Part shown: one piece after another, positions 1 through 7,745 of the stretch
Numbering within the stretch: position 1 is the stretch's first letter
Layout: each line of letters begins with the position of its first letter
From: a virus
DNA length: 40,086 nt
Reading direction: 5' to 3' (one strand)
IMG/VR virus record: IMGVR_UViG_3300025151_000102
Coordinates: 1-40,086 of that record
Translations under genes and position numbers: made by a program
The notes under the pieces: model-generated
Seen by the model: only the letters and a program-made list of their open reading frames with translations
Told to the model about the DNA's origin: nothing
The model's database searches: none

Positions 1-1
1 A

Positions 2-610
2 CACAAGAATACTGTTTATGAAAGTGGTTTGAAGAAGGATTTTGATGGTGAAATCACCACAGGAAGATTCCCTGCGAATGTGATTATGGATAAGGAAGCT
101 GGCGAGGTTCTTGATGAGCAAAGCGGGCATTTGAAATCAGGGAATATGGATTCAATAGCTAAAGGCGGGCAATTCAATACCTATGGTGTTCAACAAGAAA
201 GACATACATCCCAGATTGGCGATGAGGGCGGTGCATCTCGATTCTTCTATTGCGCTAAACCATCAGGCAAAGAGAAAGAAGCAGGGTTGGATAATTTAGA
301 AGCTCAAGGAGAGATGGAGAGAAAGAATACCCATCCCACGGTAAAACCTGTAGATCTCATGAAATATTTGTGTAGGCTTGTGACTCCTAAACACGGAATA
401 GTCCTTGATCCATTCATGGGTAGCGGAACAACCGGGATAGCTGCAAACTTAGAAGGATTCAGCTTCATAGGTATAGAGATGGATGAGAATTATGTGAAAA
501 TCGCACGGGCAAGGATAGCTCATTCGGGTGAATACGAAATAACTGAGGATTTGACCATGAAAAGGATCAAACAACCATCACTTCTTGATTTCTTAGGGTG
601 GTCTGAGTGA
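2..610 (+). CDS. Site-specific DNA methyltransferase, N6-adenine/N4-cytosine beta class (5' end missing)
   Basis: C-terminal part of a DNA methyltransferase that transfers a methyl group from S-adenosylmethionine to a base in DNA. The frame is open to the left edge, so the true start lies outside the window; the TTG at 29 is only an internal codon. The SAM-binding motif DPFMGSGTT is coded at 407-433, preceded by HPTVKP (about 332-349) and GRFPANVI (about 62-85), all typical of beta-class enzymes in which the catalytic (D/S/N)PPY motif comes first. That catalytic motif is therefore expected upstream and cannot be judged here. The stop overlaps the GTG start of the next methyltransferase (GTGA at 607-610), which suggests coupled translation. 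The target sequence is unknown. Confidence 0.85.
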   Translation, partial: HKNTVYESGLKKDFDGEITTGRFPANVIMDKEAGEVLDEQSGHLKSGNMDSIAKGGQFNTYGVQQERHTSQIGDEGGASRFFYCAKPSGKEKEAGLDNLEAQGEMERKNTHPTVKPVDLMKYLCRLVTPKHGIVLDPFMGSGTTGIAANLEGFSFIGIEMDENYVKIARARIAHSGEYEITEDLTMKRIKQPSLLDFLGWSE

Positions 611-2067
611 GCTACAGGTTGCTATTAGGTAACTGCCTTGATTCATTACATGAATTAGAGGATGAGTCCATTGATACTTGCATAACATCTCCGCCTTACT
701 ATGGCCTTCGAGATTACGGAACGGCTGAATGGGAAGGGGGCGACCCTAACTGTGAGCATGAAGGCAAGACACTGGGCAACAATAGAAACTTCATTGACAA
801 AGGCGGGCGAGGTAGCAACAAAAAATCTCTCTCAACAGGAAATTGTGTCAAGTGCGGTGCTATACGGATTGATGAGCAGATAGGGTTGGAAGATACACCT
901 GAGCAATTCATAGAAAACTTGGTTGAAGTATTCAGACTGGTAAGAAAGAAGCTGAAGCCAACAGGTAGCTTATGGTTGAACATAGGTGATTCATACTGGG
1001 GCGGTAAAGGTCGTAGCGGTATGAAAGATGCAGAAGTCCAAGCTGCGAGAACAGACAGTCTGAACAAAGCTCATCATAATGCAACAGGCGGTAAGGGCAA
1101 GACAAGGCCAACAGATAGGACTCACGATGAAATCAAGCCAAAAGACTTGATTGGAATACCTTGGATGCTTGCTTTTGCATTACGAGCCGATGGTTGGTAT
1201 CTGCGTTCAGACGTTATTTGGAACAAGCCTAATCCTATGCCTGAAAGTGTTAGAGATAGACCTACTAAATCCCATGAATACATATTCCTACTCACTAAGA
1301 ACAAGAAGTATTACTATGATCATGTAGCAATCAAAGAAAGAGATGGCGGTGGTCGGTCAGGCAATAGCTTCAGAAGTAGGCAGGGCGGTGCAGACCATCA
1401 AGCAGTATCTGGTGGGATTGGTGGTGATGAGTGGGTATCTGACGGTGGCGGTAGAAACAAGCGTTCAGTATGGACTGTTACTACCAAGCCATACAAAGGC
1501 GCACACTTCGCAGTATTTCCACCGGAGCTAATTGAGCCGTGCGTGTTAGCTTCAACATCAGCTCACGGTTGCTGTGGCGAATGTGGCTCACCATATACAA
1601 GAATAGGAAATGATTGGCAACCAAGTTGTGAATGCTTTGGCGAGTTAGTGATGGAAGAAGTAGTAATCCCTGCTGAGATGACACCTGCACAGGTGGCTAA
1701 AACGACATGGGGCGTTACTACAAAAGGAGAGTATTTTGGAGATAATCAGAAGGATTACGAATCTTCAATGGCTCAACCTGCAAGCGATGTAAAGAAGAGA
1801 ATTATAGAAAACAAAACAAAGGATAGAATCAAGACTATGCGGATATACAAAAGCGAGATTCCTCTTGAAGAACACCCAGTCGTTCCCTCAATTGTTTTAG
1901 ATCCGTTTGGCGGTTCGGGAACAACAGCAGGTGTAGCAATATTACACAATAGAAATGCGGTTATCTGCGAGTTGAATGAAGAGTTTGCTGCTTTGATTCC
2001 AGATAGAGTCGCATCTATCGCAAGTGGATTTAGATTGGGGCAGATTAGACTGTCTGATTTTTGGTGA
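607..2067 (+). CDS. DNA methyltransferase, beta class (SPPY type), with Cys-rich inserts
   Basis: Complete 486-residue DNA methyltransferase. Catalytic motif IV is TSPPYY at residues 27-32 and the SAM-binding motif DPFGGSGTT is at 432-440, giving the beta-class order of catalytic motif, target recognition region, SAM motif. SPPY is seen in both N4-cytosine and N6-adenine enzymes, so the methylated base is not decided. Two likely zinc-binding inserts are present: C49, H51, C80 and C83, then C322/C323, C326, C341 and C343; both fall in the region that usually contacts the target. The start is GTG, overlapping the previous stop, and the end overlaps the next GTG the same way. The pair of methyltransferases probably protects viral DNA from host restriction; no nuclease partner is next to them. 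Confidence 0.88.
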   Translation: MSYRLLLGNCLDSLHELEDESIDTCITSPPYYGLRDYGTAEWEGGDPNCEHEGKTLGNNRNFIDKGGRGSNKKSLSTGNCVKCGAIRIDEQIGLEDTPEQFIENLVEVFRLVRKKLKPTGSLWLNIGDSYWGGKGRSGMKDAEVQAARTDSLNKAHHNATGGKGKTRPTDRTHDEIKPKDLIGIPWMLAFALRADGWYLRSDVIWNKPNPMPESVRDRPTKSHEYIFLLTKNKKYYYDHVAIKERDGGGRSGNSFRSRQGGADHQAVSGGIGGDEWVSDGGGRNKRSVWTVTTKPYKGAHFAVFPPELIEPCVLASTSAHGCCGECGSPYTRIGNDWQPSCECFGELVMEEVVIPAEMTPAQVAKTTWGVTTKGEYFGDNQKDYESSMAQPASDVKKRIIENKTKDRIKTMRIYKSEIPLEEHPVVPSIVLDPFGGSGTTAGVAILHNRNAVICELNEEFAALIPDRVASIASGFRLGQIRLSDFW

Positions 2068-3491
2068 GTACAATGCTATCATACCGAGCTATCGCTGAAA
2101 CATGGAGAGTTTTGACTAAAGCTCGAAATCGTTCAGATTTAATTGCTAACAATTTAATCGCTGCATCGAGCAATCAATGGCCTGTGGCCTTTTTCTTCTA
2201 TTCTCCAGCTTCTGAGTTTAGATTGTCTGATGAGGATTTTCGTGAGATGTATTACTTACTGACTGGTGCATTTCCATCTGAGGTTGAGGATAGTCCAGAT
2301 CCATTAGTGTTGCTCAGTCAGCTTTGTGAAAGCGAAGTCACGGATATGTCTATGTTATCAGCCTACACCCGTATAGAGAGCATATTGAAACCAAACATAG
2401 ACAATGAAACAAGGTCTAAGCTTCTTCATCCATTATTCTTCAAGCTCAACAGTCGAGATATGAAGGTGTTTTTGCATAGGTTGAGTGTTAGAGGTGGCCC
2501 TGCAAAGAGGCGTGATATTATCTCCGGGCTTGCTAAGGCCAATGGAGAGAGATTCCATCACATCCGATCATCAATCAACCTAACTGGTTTGAAGAAAACG
2601 GCTATGCTGTTATCGGGTGGAGCTTTTGAGTATGAAGTAATTAGGCCCAGAAATGGTTGGCCTTTGGTGATACCCTCTCCGACCTTTGTTGATGACCCCG
2701 CCTCAATCCAATTCACTAAATGTTTCATTGAAAATGCTGAAGGTGCGTGGGTAACTATACATATCAATGACGACCAATGTTTGGGATTCACAGCATCGGG
2801 TGGCGAGTTGCCCGAAGCCCCCACTACATTGAGAGGATGGGCGCAGGGTGCTAACATACCAAACGGGATTTACCTATGCGATTACGCTGAGATGAGAGAT
2901 AATCCATTGTTGGTTGTTGATTGGCTTACGCCCGATGATACGAAAATGTCATTTGAATCTCGTAGAAAGTGGGTGAAAGAAACAATAGCTCGTTGGGCAA
3001 TCAAGGTTCTTACTGAATTAGATGATCCATTATCGGTTGTTGAGTTATCTGAAAAGAACCCGGTAGTCCTAAGAAATGCGAGAGGGATATTGTCTTATGA
3101 GAATACATCTGATGAGTTGGTTCTAATTAGAGCTGAGAAGAAGCCAAGAGTCTTGAGAGTAACAAGTGGTAAAGTGGTTCAGCTTCAGACAGGAGCTGCA
3201 CCTTATCCAGTCTGGACTGTATCTGCGAGAGATGGTTTGGGGTACTATCCTCTTGGCGAGCTGGAATCAAATGCTGAAGCTACAAAATACATCAAGAGGC
3301 ACATAGAATCCACCTACAAGATGCAAGAGGGGGAGAACATTCGAATTGATACACCGTGCTTTGTTGAGGTAGCTGTTGATGCGGCGGGTTGGGGAGATTA
3401 CGGCCCATACATATCAGGCAGTATAATCAAAGGAAGTCCGTCATCGGGTATTTCAGATGTAATAGGTGTGGAGGAAATAGGATGGAGCTAA
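2064..3491 (+). CDS. Catalytically degenerate ATP-dependent DNA ligase-like protein (tentative)
   Basis: The 475-residue protein resembles archaeal ATP-dependent DNA ligases along its length by eye: an N-terminal DNA-binding-like part (SRDMKVFLHRLSVRGGP followed by a helical region), an adenylation-like part (NAEGAWVTIH near residues 224-233; VVDWLTP then SFESRRKWVKETI) and an OB-like C-terminal part (TPCFVEVAVDAAGWGDYGPY). The nucleotide-binding motif KxDGxR aligns with N224-A-E-G-A-W229, so the lysine that forms the AMP adduct and the arginine are both replaced. The expected EG of motif IV and LKxK of motif V are also not seen. If the assignment is right, it cannot seal DNA and may act as a DNA-binding or scaffold protein. 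The GTG at 2064 is preferred because it overlaps the previous stop, matching the junction before it; TTG 2061 and ATG 2073 are alternatives. Confidence 0.5.
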   Translation: MSTMLSYRAIAETWRVLTKARNRSDLIANNLIAASSNQWPVAFFFYSPASEFRLSDEDFREMYYLLTGAFPSEVEDSPDPLVLLSQLCESEVTDMSMLSAYTRIESILKPNIDNETRSKLLHPLFFKLNSRDMKVFLHRLSVRGGPAKRRDIISGLAKANGERFHHIRSSINLTGLKKTAMLLSGGAFEYEVIRPRNGWPLVIPSPTFVDDPASIQFTKCFIENAEGAWVTIHINDDQCLGFTASGGELPEAPTTLRGWAQGANIPNGIYLCDYAEMRDNPLLVVDWLTPDDTKMSFESRRKWVKETIARWAIKVLTELDDPLSVVELSEKNPVVLRNARGILSYENTSDELVLIRAEKKPRVLRVTSGKVVQLQTGAAPYPVWTVSARDGLGYYPLGELESNAEATKYIKRHIESTYKMQEGENIRIDTPCFVEVAVDAAGWGDYGPYISGSIIKGSPSSGISDVIGVEEIGWS

Positions 3492-3853
3492 CCCCAGAAA
3501 TCAAAGATTTGATTGTGATGGCGACCAACCTTCGTGGCGGTATCAAATGTCAGATAACCAAAGAGATTAGCTGTGGATACATAATCAGACCCGAATTATG
3601 GTTTAATAGGACTAACGAAAGTATTCTCCGAGCTTTGCATAACATCGGTGTAGAAGCAAGAGGATCGTATTCTAAACCCGATGAAATATCATTACTTCTT
3701 GAGGCCATAGATGGTCTTGAGGACTTATCTCCTACTGCTTATGGCATAGAGATGGTTAGAGCCACCAATGGAGAGATTACACAACCAACAACGCATGATG
3801 AAGTTGTAGCTACAATATCCCGCTTAGAACAGCTTCTTGGTGTGAGATGTTAA
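3482..3853 (+). CDS. Small hypothetical protein
   Basis: 123-residue protein of unknown function. The ATG at 3482 is chosen because GGAGG lies seven bases upstream; the frame is open further upstream but only inside the ligase-like gene, which it overlaps by 10 bp. The middle part (GYIIRPELWFNRTNESIL, then a second alpha/beta-looking stretch with DEISLLLEAIDGLEDL) faintly recalls the second half of a LAGLIDADG endonuclease unit, but no LAGLIDADG helix with its acidic residue is visible, so I do not call it a nuclease. Position between the ligase-like gene and a probable single-strand DNA binding protein suggests a DNA-metabolism role only by association. Confidence 0.7.
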   Translation: MELTPEIKDLIVMATNLRGGIKCQITKEISCGYIIRPELWFNRTNESILRALHNIGVEARGSYSKPDEISLLLEAIDGLEDLSPTAYGIEMVRATNGEITQPTTHDEVVATISRLEQLLGVRC

Positions 3854-3904
3854 GTATTGTATGATTATCCGAAGATTCCCCGAACAGTAATTGGAGTGAA
3901 GAGA

Positions 3905-5248
3905 ATGACATACGCACAGGAATTGAAAGCAACAGCAAAAGAAAGAGGATTGTCTAAGGATGAGGTCGAAACAGCATTTACAGAATGGCTGAAGTCGGCT
4001 CTATCAGATCTATGGGTCGCACAGGGCGAATCATTGGATAACTGGGATAAGGATGACAAATTGGATGTATTCAAGCAATACTATGCTGCATCAGCTCGTA
4101 GAGTTGGTGGCGGTAGTGGCTCAGGCGAAACACAAGTTGGCATGATTATCGGATACTTAGGCAGACAAGACAACATGAGAAGGCAAAGGCAGAACGCCAT
4201 TGATGCAGCTGAAATCAATATGGATAATGTTCTCAAGTATGGTATCGTAAATAACGATAAGAACATCCCTGTTGGCCGTGTTTATTTCGATAACGGCAAT
4301 TGGGTTGCCGTTGATGCGACTGATAACAGATTGCATACTGAGCCGGGAACGCAAGAGAACCCACCAAATTGGGTCATACCAATCAATAGCGGTGTGGCTA
4401 ATATTTGTCTATTGAAGCAAGATCGTAAGCCAAAGGTTGCATATCTTTGGAAGGCTCGATGGGTGTTCTCAGGTAATACCATTGACAAGTTTCTATCCGA
4501 AGGCCCACAAGCTCCAGTCGTATTGGAGTGTGCTTTTGATGCGGCTAATGTCAAGTTAGTGATGAATGTTCCAATCAGCTTTAGAGCAGAAGAAGCAACA
4601 TCATGGGGTACAGAAGAGAGAATCTTAGAAGCTCGTAACCTTGACCCTAACTATGGTCTTGATTGGGTTCCAGAAGAAGCGTTGTCTAAGGCCAACGCCA
4701 TGTTCCAACCAGACCAATACATAGCTCAATTTATTCCTGTATGCGCCCTTGAGGACTACATGAATTATCACGATTCAGCCGAGAACAAAATTACCATGAA
4801 CAATGGTGGAGAAATCGGCCCAATATTTGCCGTCATGGGTGAAGTAGATTACATCAATTCTGACGGTAAGCCCGATGAGTATGCAGAAGGCGGTGCAAGG
4901 CATCCTATCGTTCTGACTAATCAAAGCTTGAGAAGGGAAGATCCATCTAACTCAGGTGTATGGGTAAATCTCAATGCTACTCATGTAAATGACCATCATG
5001 CTCACAAGGTAAAGAAGGATGATGGTTGGCATGACTACCAACAAGGCTCAAGAGTATGGTGTGTTGTTCAAACAAGGACATGGATTAGCCGTGATTCGGG
5101 AGATATTAACTACAACATGGATGGATTGAATGTGTATGCACTACCGCTACGCTCGATCGTATCTCCACCCCCACCTGCGGATACCAACGATGTTGCCCAG
5201 TTTGATGGATTCGGCAATTCGGATGACAAGTGGGCGGGATTGCCTTGA
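3905..5248 (+). CDS. Probable single-stranded DNA-binding protein (OB-fold, acidic tail)
   Basis: 447-residue protein. The start ATG 3905 has GGAG eight bases upstream; a TTG at 3857 in the same frame lacks this. The N-terminus is a charged helical region followed by a glycine-serine linker (about residues 75-82). The body contains several beta-rich stretches of the kind seen in OB folds (GRVYFDNGNWVAVDATDN; KVAYLWKARWVFSG; VWCVVQTRTWISRD). The protein ends with a proline run and a flexible acidic tail (DTNDVAQFDGFGNSDDKW) like the protein-recruiting tails of SSB proteins. It sits directly before a Sak4-like ATPase and a Cas4-like nuclease, and SSB genes commonly accompany such recombinases in viruses. 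No family signature is decisive, so the function is inferred. Confidence 0.5.
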   Translation: MTYAQELKATAKERGLSKDEVETAFTEWLKSALSDLWVAQGESLDNWDKDDKLDVFKQYYAASARRVGGGSGSGETQVGMIIGYLGRQDNMRRQRQNAIDAAEINMDNVLKYGIVNNDKNIPVGRVYFDNGNWVAVDATDNRLHTEPGTQENPPNWVIPINSGVANICLLKQDRKPKVAYLWKARWVFSGNTIDKFLSEGPQAPVVLECAFDAANVKLVMNVPISFRAEEATSWGTEERILEARNLDPNYGLDWVPEEALSKANAMFQPDQYIAQFIPVCALEDYMNYHDSAENKITMNNGGEIGPIFAVMGEVDYINSDGKPDEYAEGGARHPIVLTNQSLRREDPSNSGVWVNLNATHVNDHHAHKVKKDDGWHDYQQGSRVWCVVQTRTWISRDSGDINYNMDGLNVYALPLRSIVSPPPPADTNDVAQFDGFGNSDDKWAGLP

Positions 5249-6543
5249 GTGGAACAGGATTCTTTGATAACTTTGAACCGATTGATACCAGCTCAGAAAA
5301 GGGTGCAATCGAAAAGAAGCCATCAACAACACCCACCCAGTCTTTCAATCTCCCTTCGGGGTTTGAGGGTAATGTACCCGAAGCACCCACGAATGATTTC
5401 GTGGCTGAGCTAAAGGATGGTATGCCCGATGAGATGTTAGATGAGATGGAAGCTCTTGAAGAGGAATACAAGAAGGCCACAGGTGCAACAGCACCCACGC
5501 CACCAGTAGCTCCGCAAATCACCAAAGCTGATCCAGAACCTGTTGTAGTCAAGCAGACTGAACCTGCACAGGCTCAGAAGAATTGGATGACTCACAGTAG
5601 CAACCCTGCATGGAATCAAATCAAAGGTGCGAGAAACATAGCACACCTATCTAACAAGCCACCTGTGTTTGTTGGTTGGGCTGCACCGCCTAAATCGGGT
5701 AAGACTGGTTCAAGCCTTGACTCATTGAATGATGAGGAAAAGGCCAACGGTGCTGAGATTCATTTGTTAGATTTTGATACCGCAGGTGAAACGACCAAAT
5801 CAGCTCATCATGGTGGCTCAGCTAATATTGTCGTGTTAGATCCTTGGGTTATTGACCCAGATAGCATGAGTAGGATACCTTACGACTTCCCTGCAACCTA
5901 TCAAAGAGTCATGGATATTCTAAGAGCGCAGATAGAAATGGCAGACAAGCAGAATGAATACTTTAGGCAGCATGGCCGTATGCCCAGTCCTTATCTCAAG
6001 ACTGTGGTTTTTGACGGTGCAGACCAATGGCTGAACATTTGTGAAACCCTCATGAAGGTTGAGGATTTGGGATTGGGTGTTGATGGAATATCTGTATCTG
6101 GTAAGCCTCACAAAGAGCTTCTTGGATCGGGTAGATTCAATTGGAATATCAGAAAGGTGAGATACAATTCGGCTATCACGGCACTTCAAGAGCTATCTCG
6201 AAGAGGCATTCATGTCTATCTTCTAACTCACATGAAGAAGAATTACGATGGCGATGGTAATGTCGTTGTAGGTGGTGAAGTACCTGCTTGGTTAGACGGA
6301 ACAGAAGGTAAGCTGCAACAATTAGTAGTCGGTGAAGTGGTTCAAGAAAGAGATGCGACAGGCAAGCTAACAGGCGTTAGTGAGTCCTTTGCTACTCTTG
6401 TTGAGAATAGAGCGAGCTTGTATGCAACAGGCAGGGTCAAGATATTCAGACGAGATCCCGCAGGTTCGGAATGGTACGGTTGGCCGGGATTAAGAGATGG
6501 TTCGTTTTCACACCCCGATGATGTAAAAGATTCATCGGAGTGA
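5230..6543 (+). CDS. Sak4-like RecA-fold ATPase (single-strand annealing/recombination)
   Basis: 437-residue P-loop ATPase of the RecA/Sak4 (AAA_24) type. Walker A is APPKSGKT at about residues 152-159, with alanine where the first glycine is usual; Walker B is VVFDGAD, with D262. Family members promote annealing or strand exchange during viral replication, usually with an SSB and an exonuclease; here the likely SSB is just upstream and a Cas4-like nuclease just downstream. The first 140 residues are acidic and rich in proline and threonine, and look disordered. The start is uncertain: GTG 5230 overlaps the previous gene by 19 bp, while TTG 5245 overlaps the previous stop as TTGA. The stop overlaps the next frame near 6540. 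Confidence 0.8.
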   Translation: MGGIALSGTGFFDNFEPIDTSSEKGAIEKKPSTTPTQSFNLPSGFEGNVPEAPTNDFVAELKDGMPDEMLDEMEALEEEYKKATGATAPTPPVAPQITKADPEPVVVKQTEPAQAQKNWMTHSSNPAWNQIKGARNIAHLSNKPPVFVGWAAPPKSGKTGSSLDSLNDEEKANGAEIHLLDFDTAGETTKSAHHGGSANIVVLDPWVIDPDSMSRIPYDFPATYQRVMDILRAQIEMADKQNEYFRQHGRMPSPYLKTVVFDGADQWLNICETLMKVEDLGLGVDGISVSGKPHKELLGSGRFNWNIRKVRYNSAITALQELSRRGIHVYLLTHMKKNYDGDGNVVVGGEVPAWLDGTEGKLQQLVVGEVVQERDATGKLTGVSESFATLVENRASLYATGRVKIFRRDPAGSEWYGWPGLRDGSFSHPDDVKDSSE

Positions 6544-6548
6544 GAGGA

Positions 6549-7502
6549 ATGGAAATCAGACCTGCACGATCATATCCCGTGCCGGGTCATCCTGATTTAG
6601 AATCCAGCTACCAATATCATCCCGGTATGCCGGAGAATGTTATACTCAGAATGTCTAAGTCATCAGTAGGAGATTACGCCTTCTGCCAACAACAATACTT
6701 CATCAAGCGGGTTCTTGGTGTCAAAGAACCAGAAACTGAAGCTATGATACGAGGAAGTAATGTTCATGACGCTACTGAGGACTTCTACAATAATCTGAAT
6801 ATTGAAGATGCAGTTGCTCTAAAGAAGCACGGTTATGAAAGAGTCCTCAAGCACTTTCGAACATTCATACCTGATTCCAGTCCTAAGAGAGGAGTCTTTG
6901 AGCTGGGCGAACAAGAGCATCTTGACAAGCTCTTTGTTGCTGAAGCTAAGAGATTCATGGTTAGCAACCCAGAATATTTCAAACCCATAGGTAATGAGAT
7001 TACATTGAATGCTGTGGTTGAGATAGACGGTCAAAAGGTGCATCTTACAGGGATAATAGATAGGATGTTCATGGATGAAGATGGTGCTATTCATCTTCAT
7101 GAGTTGAAAACGGGCGTATTCAAGGATAAGAAAAGCAAGTGGGAATCAATGCGTAAGGAAATGGCGTTCTATGTCTATCTCCTTACTATCTGCGACCATC
7201 CTAAGTTGAAAGGCGTGAATACATCATACTGGGGATGGGATCATACGGGCGGTTTGCTTGACGAATACGATGACCGTGTGTTTAGAGTCATTGAAACCAT
7301 AAAGTCACCAGAAATAGCTCTAATGAAGAAAGACATTAGCGATTTAATCAAATCACATCAAGGATATGATGGTAGCTACAACGGAGATAGCTTTCTATTG
7401 AAGCCGTTGGGAGCTGTGCCGTATATTTGTGAGCCATGGTGCAGGGTCAAGGCATTCTGCCCACGATATGGTGCAACAGCAATACCTTGGGAGGATGAGT
7501 GA
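6549..7502 (+). CDS. Cas4/RecB-like PD-(D/E)XK exonuclease with iron-sulfur cysteines
   Basis: 317-residue nuclease. The N-terminal helix has C46 (SVGDYAFCQQQYF) and is followed by RGSNVHD with H73; the core has D171 (GIIDRM) and E185-L-K187 (HELKTG), the metal-binding residues of PD-(D/E)XK enzymes; and C294, C298 and C304 close the C-terminus. One early cysteine plus three late ones is the pattern that holds a [4Fe-4S] cluster in Cas4 and AddB nucleases. All catalytic residues are present, so activity is expected, probably end resection feeding the neighbouring annealing ATPase and SSB. ATG 6549 is preferred, with GGAGTGA just upstream; GTG 6540 is an alternative. No CRISPR array or other cas gene is near, so the role is replication or recombination. 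Confidence 0.85.
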   Translation: MEIRPARSYPVPGHPDLESSYQYHPGMPENVILRMSKSSVGDYAFCQQQYFIKRVLGVKEPETEAMIRGSNVHDATEDFYNNLNIEDAVALKKHGYERVLKHFRTFIPDSSPKRGVFELGEQEHLDKLFVAEAKRFMVSNPEYFKPIGNEITLNAVVEIDGQKVHLTGIIDRMFMDEDGAIHLHELKTGVFKDKKSKWESMRKEMAFYVYLLTICDHPKLKGVNTSYWGWDHTGGLLDEYDDRVFRVIETIKSPEIALMKKDISDLIKSHQGYDGSYNGDSFLLKPLGAVPYICEPWCRVKAFCPRYGATAIPWEDE

Positions 7503-7624
7503 TGCCGGATCCTAATTGCCCATATCATTCTCAATACTCAAATGAGGACAACCTTCAGCGATCAAAGCTCAAGCAGATGTTATTCAAAGCCTGTACTTGT
7601 AAGAAGGGGGAATCCGATGAATAA
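7502..7624 (+). CDS. Micro-protein with Cys/His residues (40 aa)
   Basis: Short reading frame of 40 residues whose ATG overlaps the stop of the nuclease gene (TGATG at 7500-7504) and whose end overlaps the next small gene. It carries C6-x2-H9 near the start (NCPYH) and C31-x-C33 near the end, which could bind zinc, with a charged helix between. The overlap at both ends is the same arrangement that other genes of this operon use, which supports it being real. Function unknown. Confidence 0.5.
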   Translation: MPDPNCPYHSQYSNEDNLQRSKLKQMLFKACTCKKGESDE

Positions 7625-7745
7625 AGCTATTATTGGTTTGGTGAGCATAGCTATTCAACACATCATGGATGAGAATTACGATAAGGCACAGGACACGCTA
7701 CGAGGTTTGATTATATCATTAGAAGGCGGTGACAAGTATGAGTAG
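7617..7745 (+). CDS. Micro-protein, hypothetical (42 aa)
   Basis: A 42-residue protein beginning MNKAIIGLVSIAIQHIMDEN and continuing as a charged amphipathic helix (DKAQDTLRGLIISLE). The start is supported by a GGGGGAA ribosome binding site upstream; the frame stays open to 7542 but nothing supports an earlier start. It overlaps the preceding micro-gene and the primase start. The pattern of two helices suggests a small helical hairpin, perhaps a partner of the primase; function unknown. Confidence 0.55.
   Translation: MNKAIIGLVSIAIQHIMDENYDKAQDTLRGLIISLEGGDKYE

Noticed and set aside
3482-3853. LAGLIDADG homing endonuclease
   Set aside because: Only a faint resemblance to half a unit; no LAGLIDADG helix with its acidic residue was found, and it does not interrupt a gene.
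5106-5552. - strand open frame (148 codons) across the SSB-like/Sak4-like junction
   Set aside because: Opposite to two supported genes and rich in Ser/Gly as expected from their complement; no start signal.
6549-7502. Cas4-like gene as part of a CRISPR-Cas adaptation module
   Set aside because: No repeats, cas1 or cas2 nearby; neighbours are an annealing ATPase and a primase, so a viral recombination role fits better.
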